This document shows positions 31,474-38,685 of a stretch of 64,000 nucleotides of DNA, one piece after another. The DNA is from Brucella pseudogrignonensis (lineage in GTDB: Bacteria > Pseudomonadota > Alphaproteobacteria > Rhizobiales > Rhizobiaceae). The stretch lies in assembly GCF_002252525.1 (NCBI RefSeq), contig NZ_NNRM01000021.1, positions 124,001-188,000 on the forward strand, in the 5' to 3' direction. Made by a program: the position numbers and the translations under genes. Each line of letters starts with the position of its first letter. Positions within the stretch are counted from its first letter, which is position 1. A model generated the notes under the pieces. That model was not told where the DNA came from, ran no database searches, and saw nothing but the letters and a program-made list of their open reading frames with translations.

Positions 31474-33420
31474 ATGACTGTTCCTGTACCTGACCAGCTC
31501 GAATACATCTCTGATGCTAACGGAGTAACTAAGGACTTCTCTTATCCAAAGCGCTTTTTGCAGAAAGATGAGGTAGTCGTTGCGCTCCGGGATGCTGATG
31601 GCGTGGAAACCCCGCAAGTCTTGAACACACACTACACCATCGCTGGAAGTTCTTGGCCGAATGGCGGGACAGTATCGTTTATCACTGCGCCGCTAGCTCC
31701 ATATAAAGTCGTGCGCTATCGCATGACGCAGGCCAAGCAGACAGTCGATCTGGAGAACAATCAGCGAAACGACGCCCCAAGCGTCGAACTTCAGCTTGAT
31801 CGTCTCACTATGGCGATTCAGGACAGAGGAAGCTTTCTAACCCGTATTTGGGATTGGCTGACTTCCACGGCGATTGCACTGAGGATGGAGCGTGCGGCTA
31901 GAATAGCAGGCGACGCTGCGCTAAATGTACGTGTTGATCAGGAAATCATTGATCGCGCTGATGGTGATAAGGCGCTGGCTTCACTTGTAGGTCAAGCTGG
32001 CTCCATTGAAGTGCCGCTTTTTGATACGGCACTTGCCGTTGCTTTTGCTGTCATCAAGCCTACAGTCAATGCAATTCGTACCAGCGGTTATTCTGCGGCG
32101 GGTGATGGTGGATCTGCAATCTATATTCGAGTAGACGCAGAACCCCTGCATGCAGGGAAGATTCGGACGCTAGACGGTGCTTGGTTCGAGATAGTAGGGC
32201 CGCTCAATGTTCGTCAGTTCGGTGCTAAGGGCGACAATGTGACGAATGATACGGTTGCGATTAATGCCGCAATCACTGCTGCCGATGCCCTTTCTGAAGG
32301 CGAACTGCGTATCCCGGCGGGAAGTTACTTGCTCTCCCAGCGCATTGATGTGCCAGTCAACAGTCCTTTAATTATCACGGGGGATGGTCAGACGAAAACT
32401 GTGTTTCGTCAGGGGAATCCATCGGCGGGTGGAATAAGATTTAGGCGCAATAATTACGTCTCCCTCGGCGGAGGGATTAGAGATTGCAGCATTGAAGCCG
32501 GACCGGGGTTCTTGAATAGTGGATTTTTTGGAGATGGTTCTTCGGGAACTGGATTGGATTTGATCCGCCCCAACGACGGTTTTATTGTTGACAATGTGGG
32601 CGTCTATAACTTTGCAGTGAATATGGCAGAGAAGGGTGGATGGAACGCGAGATACCGAAACCTTGTCTCGTTGTTTTACAGATACTCTGGCTTTCTTATC
32701 ACTAAGTCGGATGACGGCGTGGTAGGCGGCAGTAGTACCCTGCTAACTTCGAAAGTATCGAATAATGGATATACCGGCGCTGTAAAGACTGACGCCAAAG
32801 GGTTGGACATTCGCGCAACGGGTGGCTTCCAGTTCGGGAAGGTCGATGTTACTGGCGCTTATAATGGTGTACACGTAAAACCAGCGGCGGGTGATCAGGT
32901 CGCATATCTCTTCTTCGATACCGTTCTAGCTGATACTTGTCTCGGTGATGGATGGGTATTTGATGGCACTGATGGGAAGATTGTTACTGTTGGCGGAAGT
33001 CTCTGTTGGGGAGCTTACTGTGACGGAAATGGTATGGTGACTAAAGGTGCAAATCTTGATGATCTCACCATGACAAACATGGCCCTCCGCCAAAACAAGC
33101 TTCGCGGATGGCATAATCAGGGCGGTACTAATCTTTCGCTGGACGCGGCAAAGGTAGCAGCCAACAGCCGTGATAATCCTGTACATATGCCTGGTATTGA
33201 AATCGATGCCGCCGTGGTTGATTGGAAGATCACCAGTTGCCGGATTGGAAATTATGCAAATGCTGGTGTAGTTTCGCAAGGGGATGGTGTTCGCATCAAT
33301 GCCGGTGCAGACTATGGCGTTGTTGTAGGGAATAAGTGCAATGGATCTGCCCCCGGTTATGCTGGTGTAAATAACATGAGCATCGCTCCAGATATTATCG
33401 TGGCCAATAATCAATCGTAA
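31474..33420 (+). CDS. Tailspike with T7-fibre-like N-terminus and beta-helix
   Basis: 648 residues beginning MTVPVPDQLE; GGAG precedes the ATG. Residues 1-110 resemble the T7 tail fibre N-terminal anchor (TKDFSYPKRFLQKDEVVVALRD, YRMTQAKQTVDLENNQRND). From about 245 the pectate-lyase-like start NVRQFGAKGDNVTNDTVAINA opens a right-handed beta-helix that continues to the end. It should bind, and perhaps cleave, the surface polysaccharide of the host. The next gene is an acyltransferase that could modify that same receptor. Confidence 0.9.
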   Translation: MTVPVPDQLEYISDANGVTKDFSYPKRFLQKDEVVVALRDADGVETPQVLNTHYTIAGSSWPNGGTVSFITAPLAPYKVVRYRMTQAKQTVDLENNQRNDAPSVELQLDRLTMAIQDRGSFLTRIWDWLTSTAIALRMERAARIAGDAALNVRVDQEIIDRADGDKALASLVGQAGSIEVPLFDTALAVAFAVIKPTVNAIRTSGYSAAGDGGSAIYIRVDAEPLHAGKIRTLDGAWFEIVGPLNVRQFGAKGDNVTNDTVAINAAITAADALSEGELRIPAGSYLLSQRIDVPVNSPLIITGDGQTKTVFRQGNPSAGGIRFRRNNYVSLGGGIRDCSIEAGPGFLNSGFFGDGSSGTGLDLIRPNDGFIVDNVGVYNFAVNMAEKGGWNARYRNLVSLFYRYSGFLITKSDDGVVGGSSTLLTSKVSNNGYTGAVKTDAKGLDIRATGGFQFGKVDVTGAYNGVHVKPAAGDQVAYLFFDTVLADTCLGDGWVFDGTDGKIVTVGGSLCWGAYCDGNGMVTKGANLDDLTMTNMALRQNKLRGWHNQGGTNLSLDAAKVAANSRDNPVHMPGIEIDAAVVDWKITSCRIGNYANAGVVSQGDGVRINAGADYGVVVGNKCNGSAPGYAGVNNMSIAPDIIVANNQS

Positions 33421-33421
33421 A

Positions 33422-34507
33422 TCATTTGATAATGTAAGGTTTCTTAAATGCGTGAAAAGGCTTTTCTATTGCATAGTACACTAACGTTCCGATTGCTATT
33501 ACTATTGGAATTTCAATAATGGTGCAGGTGATTATAGCGTCAATTTTATCGTTTGATGTGAACTGAATTGATCTCCATTCAAGTATCTTTGCTAGATTTA
33601 ATTCAATTATCCTATGAACAATGTATATTGAGAAGCTGATTTCTCCAACAAATATAGCTGGTTTATTAATAATTGCCGGTATGTTTATGTCCATTTTTAA
33701 GAATGCCAATATAAACCAAGCGAAAGCTAGTGCTTGAACGTCCGGCCAAATGATCGAAAACCAGTGCATCATCGGCTTGTCTTCCCACGGGTGCGCAGAC
33801 CCATAAATCTCGTGGAAGTACTGAACGGAGATTGCAATCATCACGATCGAAGCCAACAGAGAAAGGGAGCCGCCGACAAACGGCATACGCCAATTTCGGT
33901 ATGCATATCCCGCAAGCATTCCAATAAGGAACTGATCTCCTCGCCCTAATAGCGTCCAGTATCCAAGGTGGTTGACATCGTGATCAAGCCCCCAGAGAGC
34001 AGCGCGTAGAAGAATCAGGACGATGACGAGTAAGACAATTCGTTGAATTCCATCTCTTGCCAACACTAAAGTAAGGAATGGGAAAATAAGGTAAAACTGG
34101 AACTCAATGACAATAGACCAAGTTTGACCAAACATTGTTCCCGGCCATGCAGTCGGGGCAAAAAGCGCCATCTGCATTAAAAAATCGGGAAAACTGCTTT
34201 TCAGTGTCAGAACACCAGCCAAAACAGCTAGTCCATACAGCGGGTAAATTCTCCACATTCGTGCTTGGATAAACCGCCAGTAATTAACCTTCTTTCCAGC
34301 CACGATGTATTCAAAGATAAACCCGGAAACTACACAAAATAGAGAAACTCCTATTGCGCCTTCGGCTAGAATGCTTGCTCCCATCGGCCAAGTGTCGGTT
34401 TTAAAGCTGGGCAGAAATGAATCGAGATAATGTCGGTATACAACCAACAATGCTCCAATTCCGCGTATAATATCCAACCTGCTTAAATAATTAGGGTTGC
34501 TGAGCAT
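33422..34507 (-). CDS. Acyltransferase 3 (OafA/YrhL-like) moron
   Basis: 361 residues with about ten membrane helices. The family start is clear: YLSRLDIIRGIGALLVVYRHYLDSF, with the conserved Arg of RGI and His of YRHY, later FSIYIVHRIIE. It would O-acetylate (or similar) lipopolysaccharide O-antigen or another glycan at the inner membrane. It is antisense to all late genes, ends one base from the tailspike stop, is more AT-rich than its surroundings, and is capped upstream by minus-strand terminators: the picture of a lysogenic-conversion moron with its own promoter. The start has a weak ribosome site. Confidence 0.88.
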   Translation of the reverse strand: MLSNPNYLSRLDIIRGIGALLVVYRHYLDSFLPSFKTDTWPMGASILAEGAIGVSLFCVVSGFIFEYIVAGKKVNYWRFIQARMWRIYPLYGLAVLAGVLTLKSSFPDFLMQMALFAPTAWPGTMFGQTWSIVIEFQFYLIFPFLTLVLARDGIQRIVLLVIVLILLRAALWGLDHDVNHLGYWTLLGRGDQFLIGMLAGYAYRNWRMPFVGGSLSLLASIVMIAISVQYFHEIYGSAHPWEDKPMMHWFSIIWPDVQALAFAWFILAFLKMDINIPAIINKPAIFVGEISFSIYIVHRIIELNLAKILEWRSIQFTSNDKIDAIITCTIIEIPIVIAIGTLVYYAIEKPFHAFKKPYIIK

Positions 34508-34722
34508 AAAGTTAATGTTTCCGAATGTTTCCCGTTTTGCCTGTCACCATTAAGCGAAGATTTTGAGACCCGCAATCGGCGCTCAGTTCTTTACCCAGTA
34601 TTTGCAAATAACAAAGCTCTTCACTCCGATCTGTGCTTTGCGCCGCTCGCCCGATCCTGAGAGTTTCCTGCAACGGAATAATCAGGATCGTACGCAACGC
34701 CAGCCATAATCTCAGAATAATG

Positions 34723-34761
34723 CAAAAAGAAAGCCCCGACCGATTATATGCGGTCAGGGCT
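34723..34761 (-). terminator. Leftward terminator hairpin 1
   Basis: Stem AGCCCCGACCG / CGGTCAGGGCT (one wobble in RNA), loop of eight, with TTCTTTTTG following on the minus strand. It would stop transcripts before the acyltransferase gene. Confidence 0.75.
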
Positions 34762-34828
34762 GCGCAGATCGCCGGTCACGTCACGAGGATGACCTGCGCA
34801 AGGCAAGCTTACCCCCGCCATCGAATGA

Positions 34829-34863
34829 AGAAAACCCCAGCAAGTCGGTAGCCTTGCCGGGGT
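34829..34863 (-). terminator. Leftward terminator hairpin 2
   Basis: Stem ACCCCAGCAAG / CTTGCCGGGGT (one wobble), loop of eight, with TTTCTTC after it on the minus strand. Confidence 0.7.
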
Positions 34864-34921
34864 CGCGCGTAATGAAGGTCTGATATTCAATGACGCGATA
34901 ATAGCATAACAATCTTCGAAT

Positions 34922-34959
34922 AAAAGAAAAGCCCCAGAGGCGCTTGAAATCTCTGGGGC
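34922..34959 (-). terminator. Leftward terminator hairpin 3
   Basis: Perfect nine-base stem GCCCCAGAG / CTCTGGGGC, eleven-base loop, followed by TTTTCTTTT on the minus strand. Confidence 0.75.
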
Positions 34960-35080
34960 CAACCCGGCAGGCGGGCAGCCATGAACCGGGGTTACTCACG
35001 TTACATTCAAGCGGGGGCTGTGATGTCGTGAATAAACAATCAAAGTAGATCGCGATTTTTCAGCGTCAAGAGCTCCAAAT

Positions 35081-35144
35081 AAGAAAAGCCCCGACGAGAG
35101 GGATCAAGTCAGGGCAGCGCGCCGGGGTTGAAGCTGAGGGGCTT
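35081..35144 (-). terminator. Leftward hairpin 4, larger
   Basis: AAGCCCC pairs with GGGGCTT over a 44-base interior that can also form CCCCG / CGGGG. TTTTCTT follows on the minus strand. Looser than the other three. Confidence 0.5.
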
Positions 35145-35189
35145 GGGACGGCGCACCCCATCATCATCTCACAATAAAAGGAAAATACA

Positions 35190-35873
35190 ATGGCACGACG
35201 CATCAACGCGGCGGGGCTTTCGCTCATCAAGCAGTGGGAAGGCCTCAAAACAACGGCTTATAAGGATGTCGCAGGCATTCTGACTATTGGCTACGGGCAT
35301 ACGTCCGCGGCTGGCGCTCCCAAAGTAACGCCGGGTATGGCAATTGGCGATAAAGAAGCCGAACGCATTCTGCAGAATGATCTGGCTAAATTCGAGGCGA
35401 GGGTAGAGCGCCTTGTTACCGTGCCGCTTACTGACAATCAGTTTGCTGTGCTTGTCTCGTTCGACTTTAACACTGGCGCGCTTCACAAATCGACACTGCT
35501 CAAGAAGCTGAACAAGGGCGATTACGCTGCTGTGCCTGGTGAACTTGCCAAGTGGGTAAACGCAGGCGGCAAGAAAGTGCAGGGTCTTGTCAACCGGCGC
35601 GCTGCTGAGGCTGGTCTATGGGCCAAGGGTGCATTCGTGTCTTCAAACACAGTCACAGCAACCACTAAGACCGATAGGACTGACGTTGTGGCAATCGGCG
35701 GTGCTGGTGCGGCTGGCGTCGGTGGCGCGGTCGGGCCCATCCTTCCAGACATAACTCAGGCCATTGTTGACCAGCAAGACAGCCTCACGAGTGGACAGTG
35801 GGCGCGCATCATTGTCGGTGGTGTTGTCTTGGCTCTGACGCTCTGGGGCATCTACCGGAAGATCAAATCATGA
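35190..35873 (+). CDS. GH24 endolysin with C-terminal membrane anchor
   Basis: 227 residues. The T4-lysozyme-type catalytic triad is present in correct spacing: Glu17 (KQWEGLK), Asp26 (YKDVAG) and Thr32 (LTIGYGHT). The lysozyme domain spans 1-150. A polar and then Gly/Ala-rich linker leads to a C-terminal membrane helix (about 203-221, ARIIVGGVVLALTLWGIY) ending in Lys/Arg. There is no N-terminal signal, so release must depend on a holin or on the C-terminal anchor. It begins the lysis cassette and overlaps the spanin gene by ATGA. Confidence 0.92.
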   Translation: MARRINAAGLSLIKQWEGLKTTAYKDVAGILTIGYGHTSAAGAPKVTPGMAIGDKEAERILQNDLAKFEARVERLVTVPLTDNQFAVLVSFDFNTGALHKSTLLKKLNKGDYAAVPGELAKWVNAGGKKVQGLVNRRAAEAGLWAKGAFVSSNTVTATTKTDRTDVVAIGGAGAAGVGGAVGPILPDITQAIVDQQDSLTSGQWARIIVGGVVLALTLWGIYRKIKS

Positions 35874-36118
35874 TCTGGGCGCTAATCCCCAACTGGTTGA
35901 AGATCACCGCCGCCGCTGTTCTGGCGGCATTTTTGTGTCTGGCTGCTGGATATGTGGCTGGGAAACGTGATGGCCGGTCCAGCATCGAAGCCAAAATCGA
36001 AAGACAGAACAATGAAGCGACTGACAAAGCCCTTGGCGCTGTGCTCGATTATGATGAGTGCGTCGATGCTGGCGGGGTGTGGACATTCAAGACCGGTAAA
36101 TGTGAACGGCGTCCGTAG
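35870..36118 (+). CDS. Rz-like inner-membrane spanin
   Basis: 82 residues beginning MIWALIPNWLKITAAAVLAA. One N-terminal membrane helix (residues 9-28) is followed by a charged helical periplasmic part (AGKRDGRSSIEAKIERQNNEAT) and a short C-terminus with two Cys. A lipoprotein frame is nested inside its 3' half, as in lambda Rz/Rz1. Together they would fuse inner and outer membranes at the last lysis step. Identification rests on topology and nesting, since spanins share little sequence. Confidence 0.78.
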   Translation: MIWALIPNWLKITAAAVLAAFLCLAAGYVAGKRDGRSSIEAKIERQNNEATDKALGAVLDYDECVDAGGVWTFKTGKCERRP

Positions 36119-36254
36119 CGTACTTGGCACCGATCTGCTCGGCGCTCGTGGTGCAACTGATGCAGATCAGCGAAAAATTGACCGGACAATCGTGCGTGGC
36201 TGTGCTGGTGGCGTCTGGTCGAAAGATGAATGCGCAAAGCATGATGAGAATTAA
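36012..36254 (+). CDS. Rz1-like outer-membrane lipoprotein spanin (nested)
   Basis: 80 residues in the other frame, starting 142 bases inside the Rz-like gene and running beyond it. MKRLTKPLALCSIMMSASML is a lipoprotein signal, with lipobox LAGC and Cys23 as the lipidation site. The mature part is 58 residues with two further Cys. The embedded arrangement is diagnostic for the Rz1 partner. Confidence 0.75.
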   Translation: MKRLTKPLALCSIMMSASMLAGCGHSRPVNVNGVRSVLGTDLLGARGATDADQRKIDRTIVRGCAGGVWSKDECAKHDEN

Positions 36255-36269
36255 GAGGGGCGGCGGGAA

Positions 36270-36581
36270 GTGAGCTCACAAATGCCAGACACCGAAAACG
36301 ATCTACGCGCTCGAGTGGTCGGGCTTGAACATGCAACGCAAACGAACAATCAGCGCTTAACAACGCTCGAAGCATGGCAGCGCCAGCGTGAAATAGACAG
36401 TGCCCGGAACGATGAGAAGTGGGTAGCCATGGAGGCCCGAATTGATACGCGGTTCACAGGGCTGGAAAGCTCTAACAAAAGCATTCACTCGACCCTCTCG
36501 CGCATCAACTGGATGATTATTGGCGGGCTGGTCGCAGCATTCATTGCTTTTGTCGTCGGTGGCGGATTGAAGTCCCTGTAA
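36270..36581 (+). CDS. Holin candidate: coiled coil plus C-terminal membrane helix
   Basis: 103 residues from GTG 36270 (GGGAA just upstream; ATG 36282 also possible). Residues 10-70 form a helical coiled coil (LRARVVGLEHATQTNNQRLT); residues 80-99 form a single membrane helix (WMIIGGLVAAFIAFVVGGGL). Position in the lysis cassette suggests a holin or lysis regulator. Proteins of this build are common in rhizobial prophages beside endolysins. Confidence 0.65.
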   Translation: MSSQMPDTENDLRARVVGLEHATQTNNQRLTTLEAWQRQREIDSARNDEKWVAMEARIDTRFTGLESSNKSIHSTLSRINWMIIGGLVAAFIAFVVGGGLKSL

Positions 36582-36593
36582 GGAGTGCTTAGG

Positions 36594-36971
36594 TCAGCAG
36601 CCAAAGTACTTTTTGATGCCGCGCTTAGTATGCGGGCTGGCGCACAATCCATTGAGTACCCGTCCAAACACTTCGGCAGTCATGACTTCCCTGACTTCGA
36701 ACATACCCTTCTCAATGCCATTATCTAACGTTGATGCAGCTTCGAGCCGCGCAGCACGATAAAGGACCCAAGATTTATGGACGACCCACGGGTGATCGCC
36801 ACCATCAAGGATGCACGTTCCATCGCATAAGTCGTTCTTCCAAGAAGTTACGGATACAACAAGTTGCTTTTGTTTCGCGCAAGGGTCGGTGCAAACTATA
36901 TGAAGATGTCGCATGCCAGGATTTTCATCCGGTCCTGACGGGATCAGCAATGTTCCTGCTCTGGCAACCAA
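36594..36971 (-). CDS. Putative toxin partner of the Panacea antitoxin
   Basis: 125 residues from a TTG that follows the antitoxin stop immediately (TAATTG); ATG 36914 is an alternative giving 106 residues. The pattern LHIVCTDPCAKQKQLVVSVT, then GDHPWVVHKSWVLYRAARLE, then VFGRVLNGLCASPHTKRGIKKYF suggests a small beta-barrel protein with conserved GDHP and HKSxVxYR motifs. I do not know an assigned activity. Its coupling to a Panacea-domain gene suggests the toxin of a PanAT-type pair. Toxicity is an inference. Confidence 0.6.
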   Translation of the reverse strand: MVARAGTLLIPSGPDENPGMRHLHIVCTDPCAKQKQLVVSVTSWKNDLCDGTCILDGGDHPWVVHKSWVLYRAARLEAASTLDNGIEKGMFEVREVMTAEVFGRVLNGLCASPHTKRGIKKYFGC

Positions 36972-37544
36972 TTAATGCACCCGAGCTCGCATAAAGGACT
37001 GATCGATTGCCTCAAGAGAGCGAACTGTTTCTTCGACCTCATCGATGTTTTCTACGGATAGAACTTGCAGAATGCGTCGAAGCGGAATGACCGTCGAGCC
37101 GCCTTTTGGGTCTTCCCACTCAGGGATATTTTTCGGATCATGTGTCCAGTCACGGATTTCCCATTGGTTCATTTTGCCAAAGGCATCCCAGACAGTGTCA
37201 ACACATTCCAAGTCCGCGTCACTCAGTTCATCGAGAGTATCGAGATCAATGCTCGTATCGGCGAGTGCGATTTGATGATTGGCTTTGTCTTGCAGGAAAT
37301 CTGACCAACCACACTCTTTCAAATCATATTCGCCGTTAATGTGGCTATATGTATATGAGTTGACAGGCCCGTGCGGCATTGAAACACGGGCTTCCTCCAA
37401 CACAGGGAAACCATATCGCTTGATGCTCTCACGGTCTACGAGGTAGACAAGCTTAACCGCTTTCAGGATGTTGAGCGATTGCTCACCGGCCTTCAATATT
37501 AGCGCCGCAATCAACTGCGCTGCTTTTCTCGGTTCATAACTCAT
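36972..37544 (-). CDS. Panacea-domain (DUF4065/SocA-like) antitoxin
   Basis: 190 residues beginning MSYEPRKAAQLIAALILKAG, with AAGGA nine bases before the ATG. The domain is recognised by KAAQLIAALILKAGEQSLNILKAVKLVYLVDRE, RYGFPVLEEARVSMPHGPV and TYSHINGEYDL. Panacea domains act as antitoxins against many unrelated toxins by direct binding, and SocA in Caulobacter is a proteolytic adaptor for its toxin. Gene order antitoxin then toxin fits. The promoter region upstream carries a palindrome of two DnaA boxes. Confidence 0.85.
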   Translation of the reverse strand: MSYEPRKAAQLIAALILKAGEQSLNILKAVKLVYLVDRESIKRYGFPVLEEARVSMPHGPVNSYTYSHINGEYDLKECGWSDFLQDKANHQIALADTSIDLDTLDELSDADLECVDTVWDAFGKMNQWEIRDWTHDPKNIPEWEDPKGGSTVIPLRRILQVLSVENIDEVEETVRSLEAIDQSFMRARVH

Positions 37545-37601
37545 CTTATGGGTCCTTACGCTCGAGGCGTGTACGACTCTGTTATGCGCACCATATAGCG
37601 G

Positions 37602-37642
37602 TTTTCCACAGGAAAGCAATTATCCACAATCATTGTGGATAA
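37602..37642. promoter_or_regulatory. DnaA-box palindrome upstream of the Panacea module
   Basis: TTATCCACAAT-C-ATTGTGGATAA (37620-37642) is a perfect inverted repeat of eleven-base arms with a one-base centre. Each arm contains the consensus DnaA box TTATCCACA. A third, near-consensus box TTTTCCACA lies at 37602-37610 in the same orientation as the left arm. The site is 76-98 bases upstream of the antitoxin ATG. It could be an autoregulatory operator, a DnaA-responsive control site, or part of an origin. Confidence 0.7.
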
Positions 37643-37664
37643 ACGATGAATAACCTGTGTGAAG

Positions 37665-37859
37665 TCACTCGTCCGGGTCGGTTCCCCGTTCGCCCATGTG
37701 AATAGCGATAGCGGCCTCAACAATAGCCTTGGCCGCTTCTATCCTATCCCATCCTGCCGCTTCTGCCTCATCTAGAGCTTCGACCAGTTTACCGGATACC
37801 GCTTCCTGACATTCTAGCCCACGATCTGGATAATTGCCTTCGCGCTTTGGTCCGTTCAT
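37665..37859 (-). CDS. Small phage accessory protein
   Basis: 64 residues, acidic and Ala-rich (LVEALDEAEAAGWDRIEAAK), helical. A strong AGGAGG lies five bases before the ATG. Similar short proteins are frequent in alphaproteobacterial prophages. It lies between the integrase-arm fusion gene and the Panacea module on the same strand. Function unknown. Confidence 0.65.
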   Translation of the reverse strand: MNGPKREGNYPDRGLECQEAVSGKLVEALDEAEAAGWDRIEAAKAIVEAAIAIHMGERGTDPDE

Positions 37860-37910
37860 AGTATCCTCCTTTTTGAAGGGAGGTAGGGCGATATTCCGCC
37901 CTGTCGAGCT

Positions 37911-38441
37911 TCAAGCACTTCTGGATAAGAACATTGCGAGTTCTCCCTCAAGCCTAAACCATTCGCCCTTTTGTCGGTAAGAACCGAAGTGTGTATGAAA
38001 GTATCGCTCAGTCTGGCTTGTGCCGGGTATGATCTTGATAATTTCAATCTCGGTAGGGCAGGCGGTCGATATGCTTTTCAGGCGCTTCGGGACGGATTTG
38101 GAGAAACCGATCTTCACTAAGTCACCGGACCGCGCAAAGTAGGTGTATCCGACAGTCCCTTTTTCAAGGGAATATGATGGCAGTGCGGCGGGCTCAGAAA
38201 CTTTGAAGGCCTGACCATTAGCTGCAGCATCGTACGCACGATTGAATATTGCCGCGCCGACGAGATCGGGATCCGGCAAGCGAGTACGGCGTCCTTTCCC
38301 AATCCGAAAGTAATATACAGTCTTGCCATGCCGAGTTGTATTCTTCTCAATATGACGCTTGCCCACCACCGATCTCTCGAGTAATTCAGCATCTTTCTTC
38401 GCCTGGATTATACGATTTTGAACATAATTTGACTTTGTCAT
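37911..38441 (-). CDS. Integrase-arm domain fused to a T5orf172/GIY-YIG-like nuclease
   Basis: 176 residues in two parts. Residues 27-80 (KRHIEKNTTRHGKTVYYFRI, GRRTRLPD, NRAYDAAANG) copy the N-terminal arm-type DNA-binding segment of rhizobial tyrosine integrases. Residues 95-172 read VGYTYFARSGDLVKIGFSKS, KRLKSISTACP, ERYFHTHFG and GEWFRLEGEL, the T5orf172/Mug113 version of the GIY-YIG fold with its conserved Tyr, Lys-Ile-Gly, Arg, Glu and Trp-Phe positions. The recombinase catalytic domain (Arg-His-Arg-Tyr) is absent. It is the prophage gene nearest tRNA-Pro. Confidence 0.75.
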   Translation of the reverse strand: MTKSNYVQNRIIQAKKDAELLERSVVGKRHIEKNTTRHGKTVYYFRIGKGRRTRLPDPDLVGAAIFNRAYDAAANGQAFKVSEPAALPSYSLEKGTVGYTYFARSGDLVKIGFSKSVPKRLKSISTACPTEIEIIKIIPGTSQTERYFHTHFGSYRQKGEWFRLEGELAMFLSRSA

Positions 38442-38608
38442 TTTCTAATCCTGTTGCCTTGGAACAATACTAGAACACCCGTGGCTTTTCGCGTGGCGTT
38501 TTTTGTTCTGACGCTCGCCACGCCGTGCATCTGTGTTCATTTCGTTCTTTTTTCATATTTTAAGGGCTTGCGGTTTAAGCCTTTATATTCTACGGCTTTT
38601 TCATGGTC

Positions 38609-38685
<77 letters not shown>

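Larger units (their letters stand above)
34508..35189. other. 682-base gene-free stretch with four leftward hairpins
   Basis: I find no convincing protein gene. The stretch holds four intrinsic-terminator-like hairpins, all pointing leftward, spaced by about 95 to 160 bases. The left part (34508-34720) is AT-rich and probably contains the acyltransferase promoter. The right end provides the endolysin ribosome site (AAGG before ATG 35190). Between hairpins are short G/C-rich segments that could be small leftward transcripts. Confidence 0.6.
1..38608. mobile_element. Podovirus-type prophage, left end outside window
   Basis: The stretch carries a complete phage programme: leftward recombination genes, repressor and Cro-like pair, rightward replication genes, terminase, portal, capsid, T7-like tail tubular proteins, internal virion proteins, tailspike, and lysis genes. 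There are no contractile or long-tail genes (no tape measure, sheath or tail tube), so the particle is short-tailed. No tyrosine integrase is visible; it would be expected beyond position 1, at the end of the leftward operon. The right edge lies between the last phage-like gene (ending at 38441) and tRNA-Pro at 38609. No core repeat can be tested without the left end. All major modules look intact. Confidence 0.93.

Noticed and set aside
34744-34999. Two leftward ORFs of 72 residues over the hairpin array
   Set aside because: They read straight through terminator stems and their start regions lack ribosome sites; the hairpins explain the sequence better.
1-38608. CRISPR array or anti-CRISPR locus
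   Set aside because: No regularly spaced direct repeats were seen, and no small gene beside a recognisable Aca-type regulator could be singled out.
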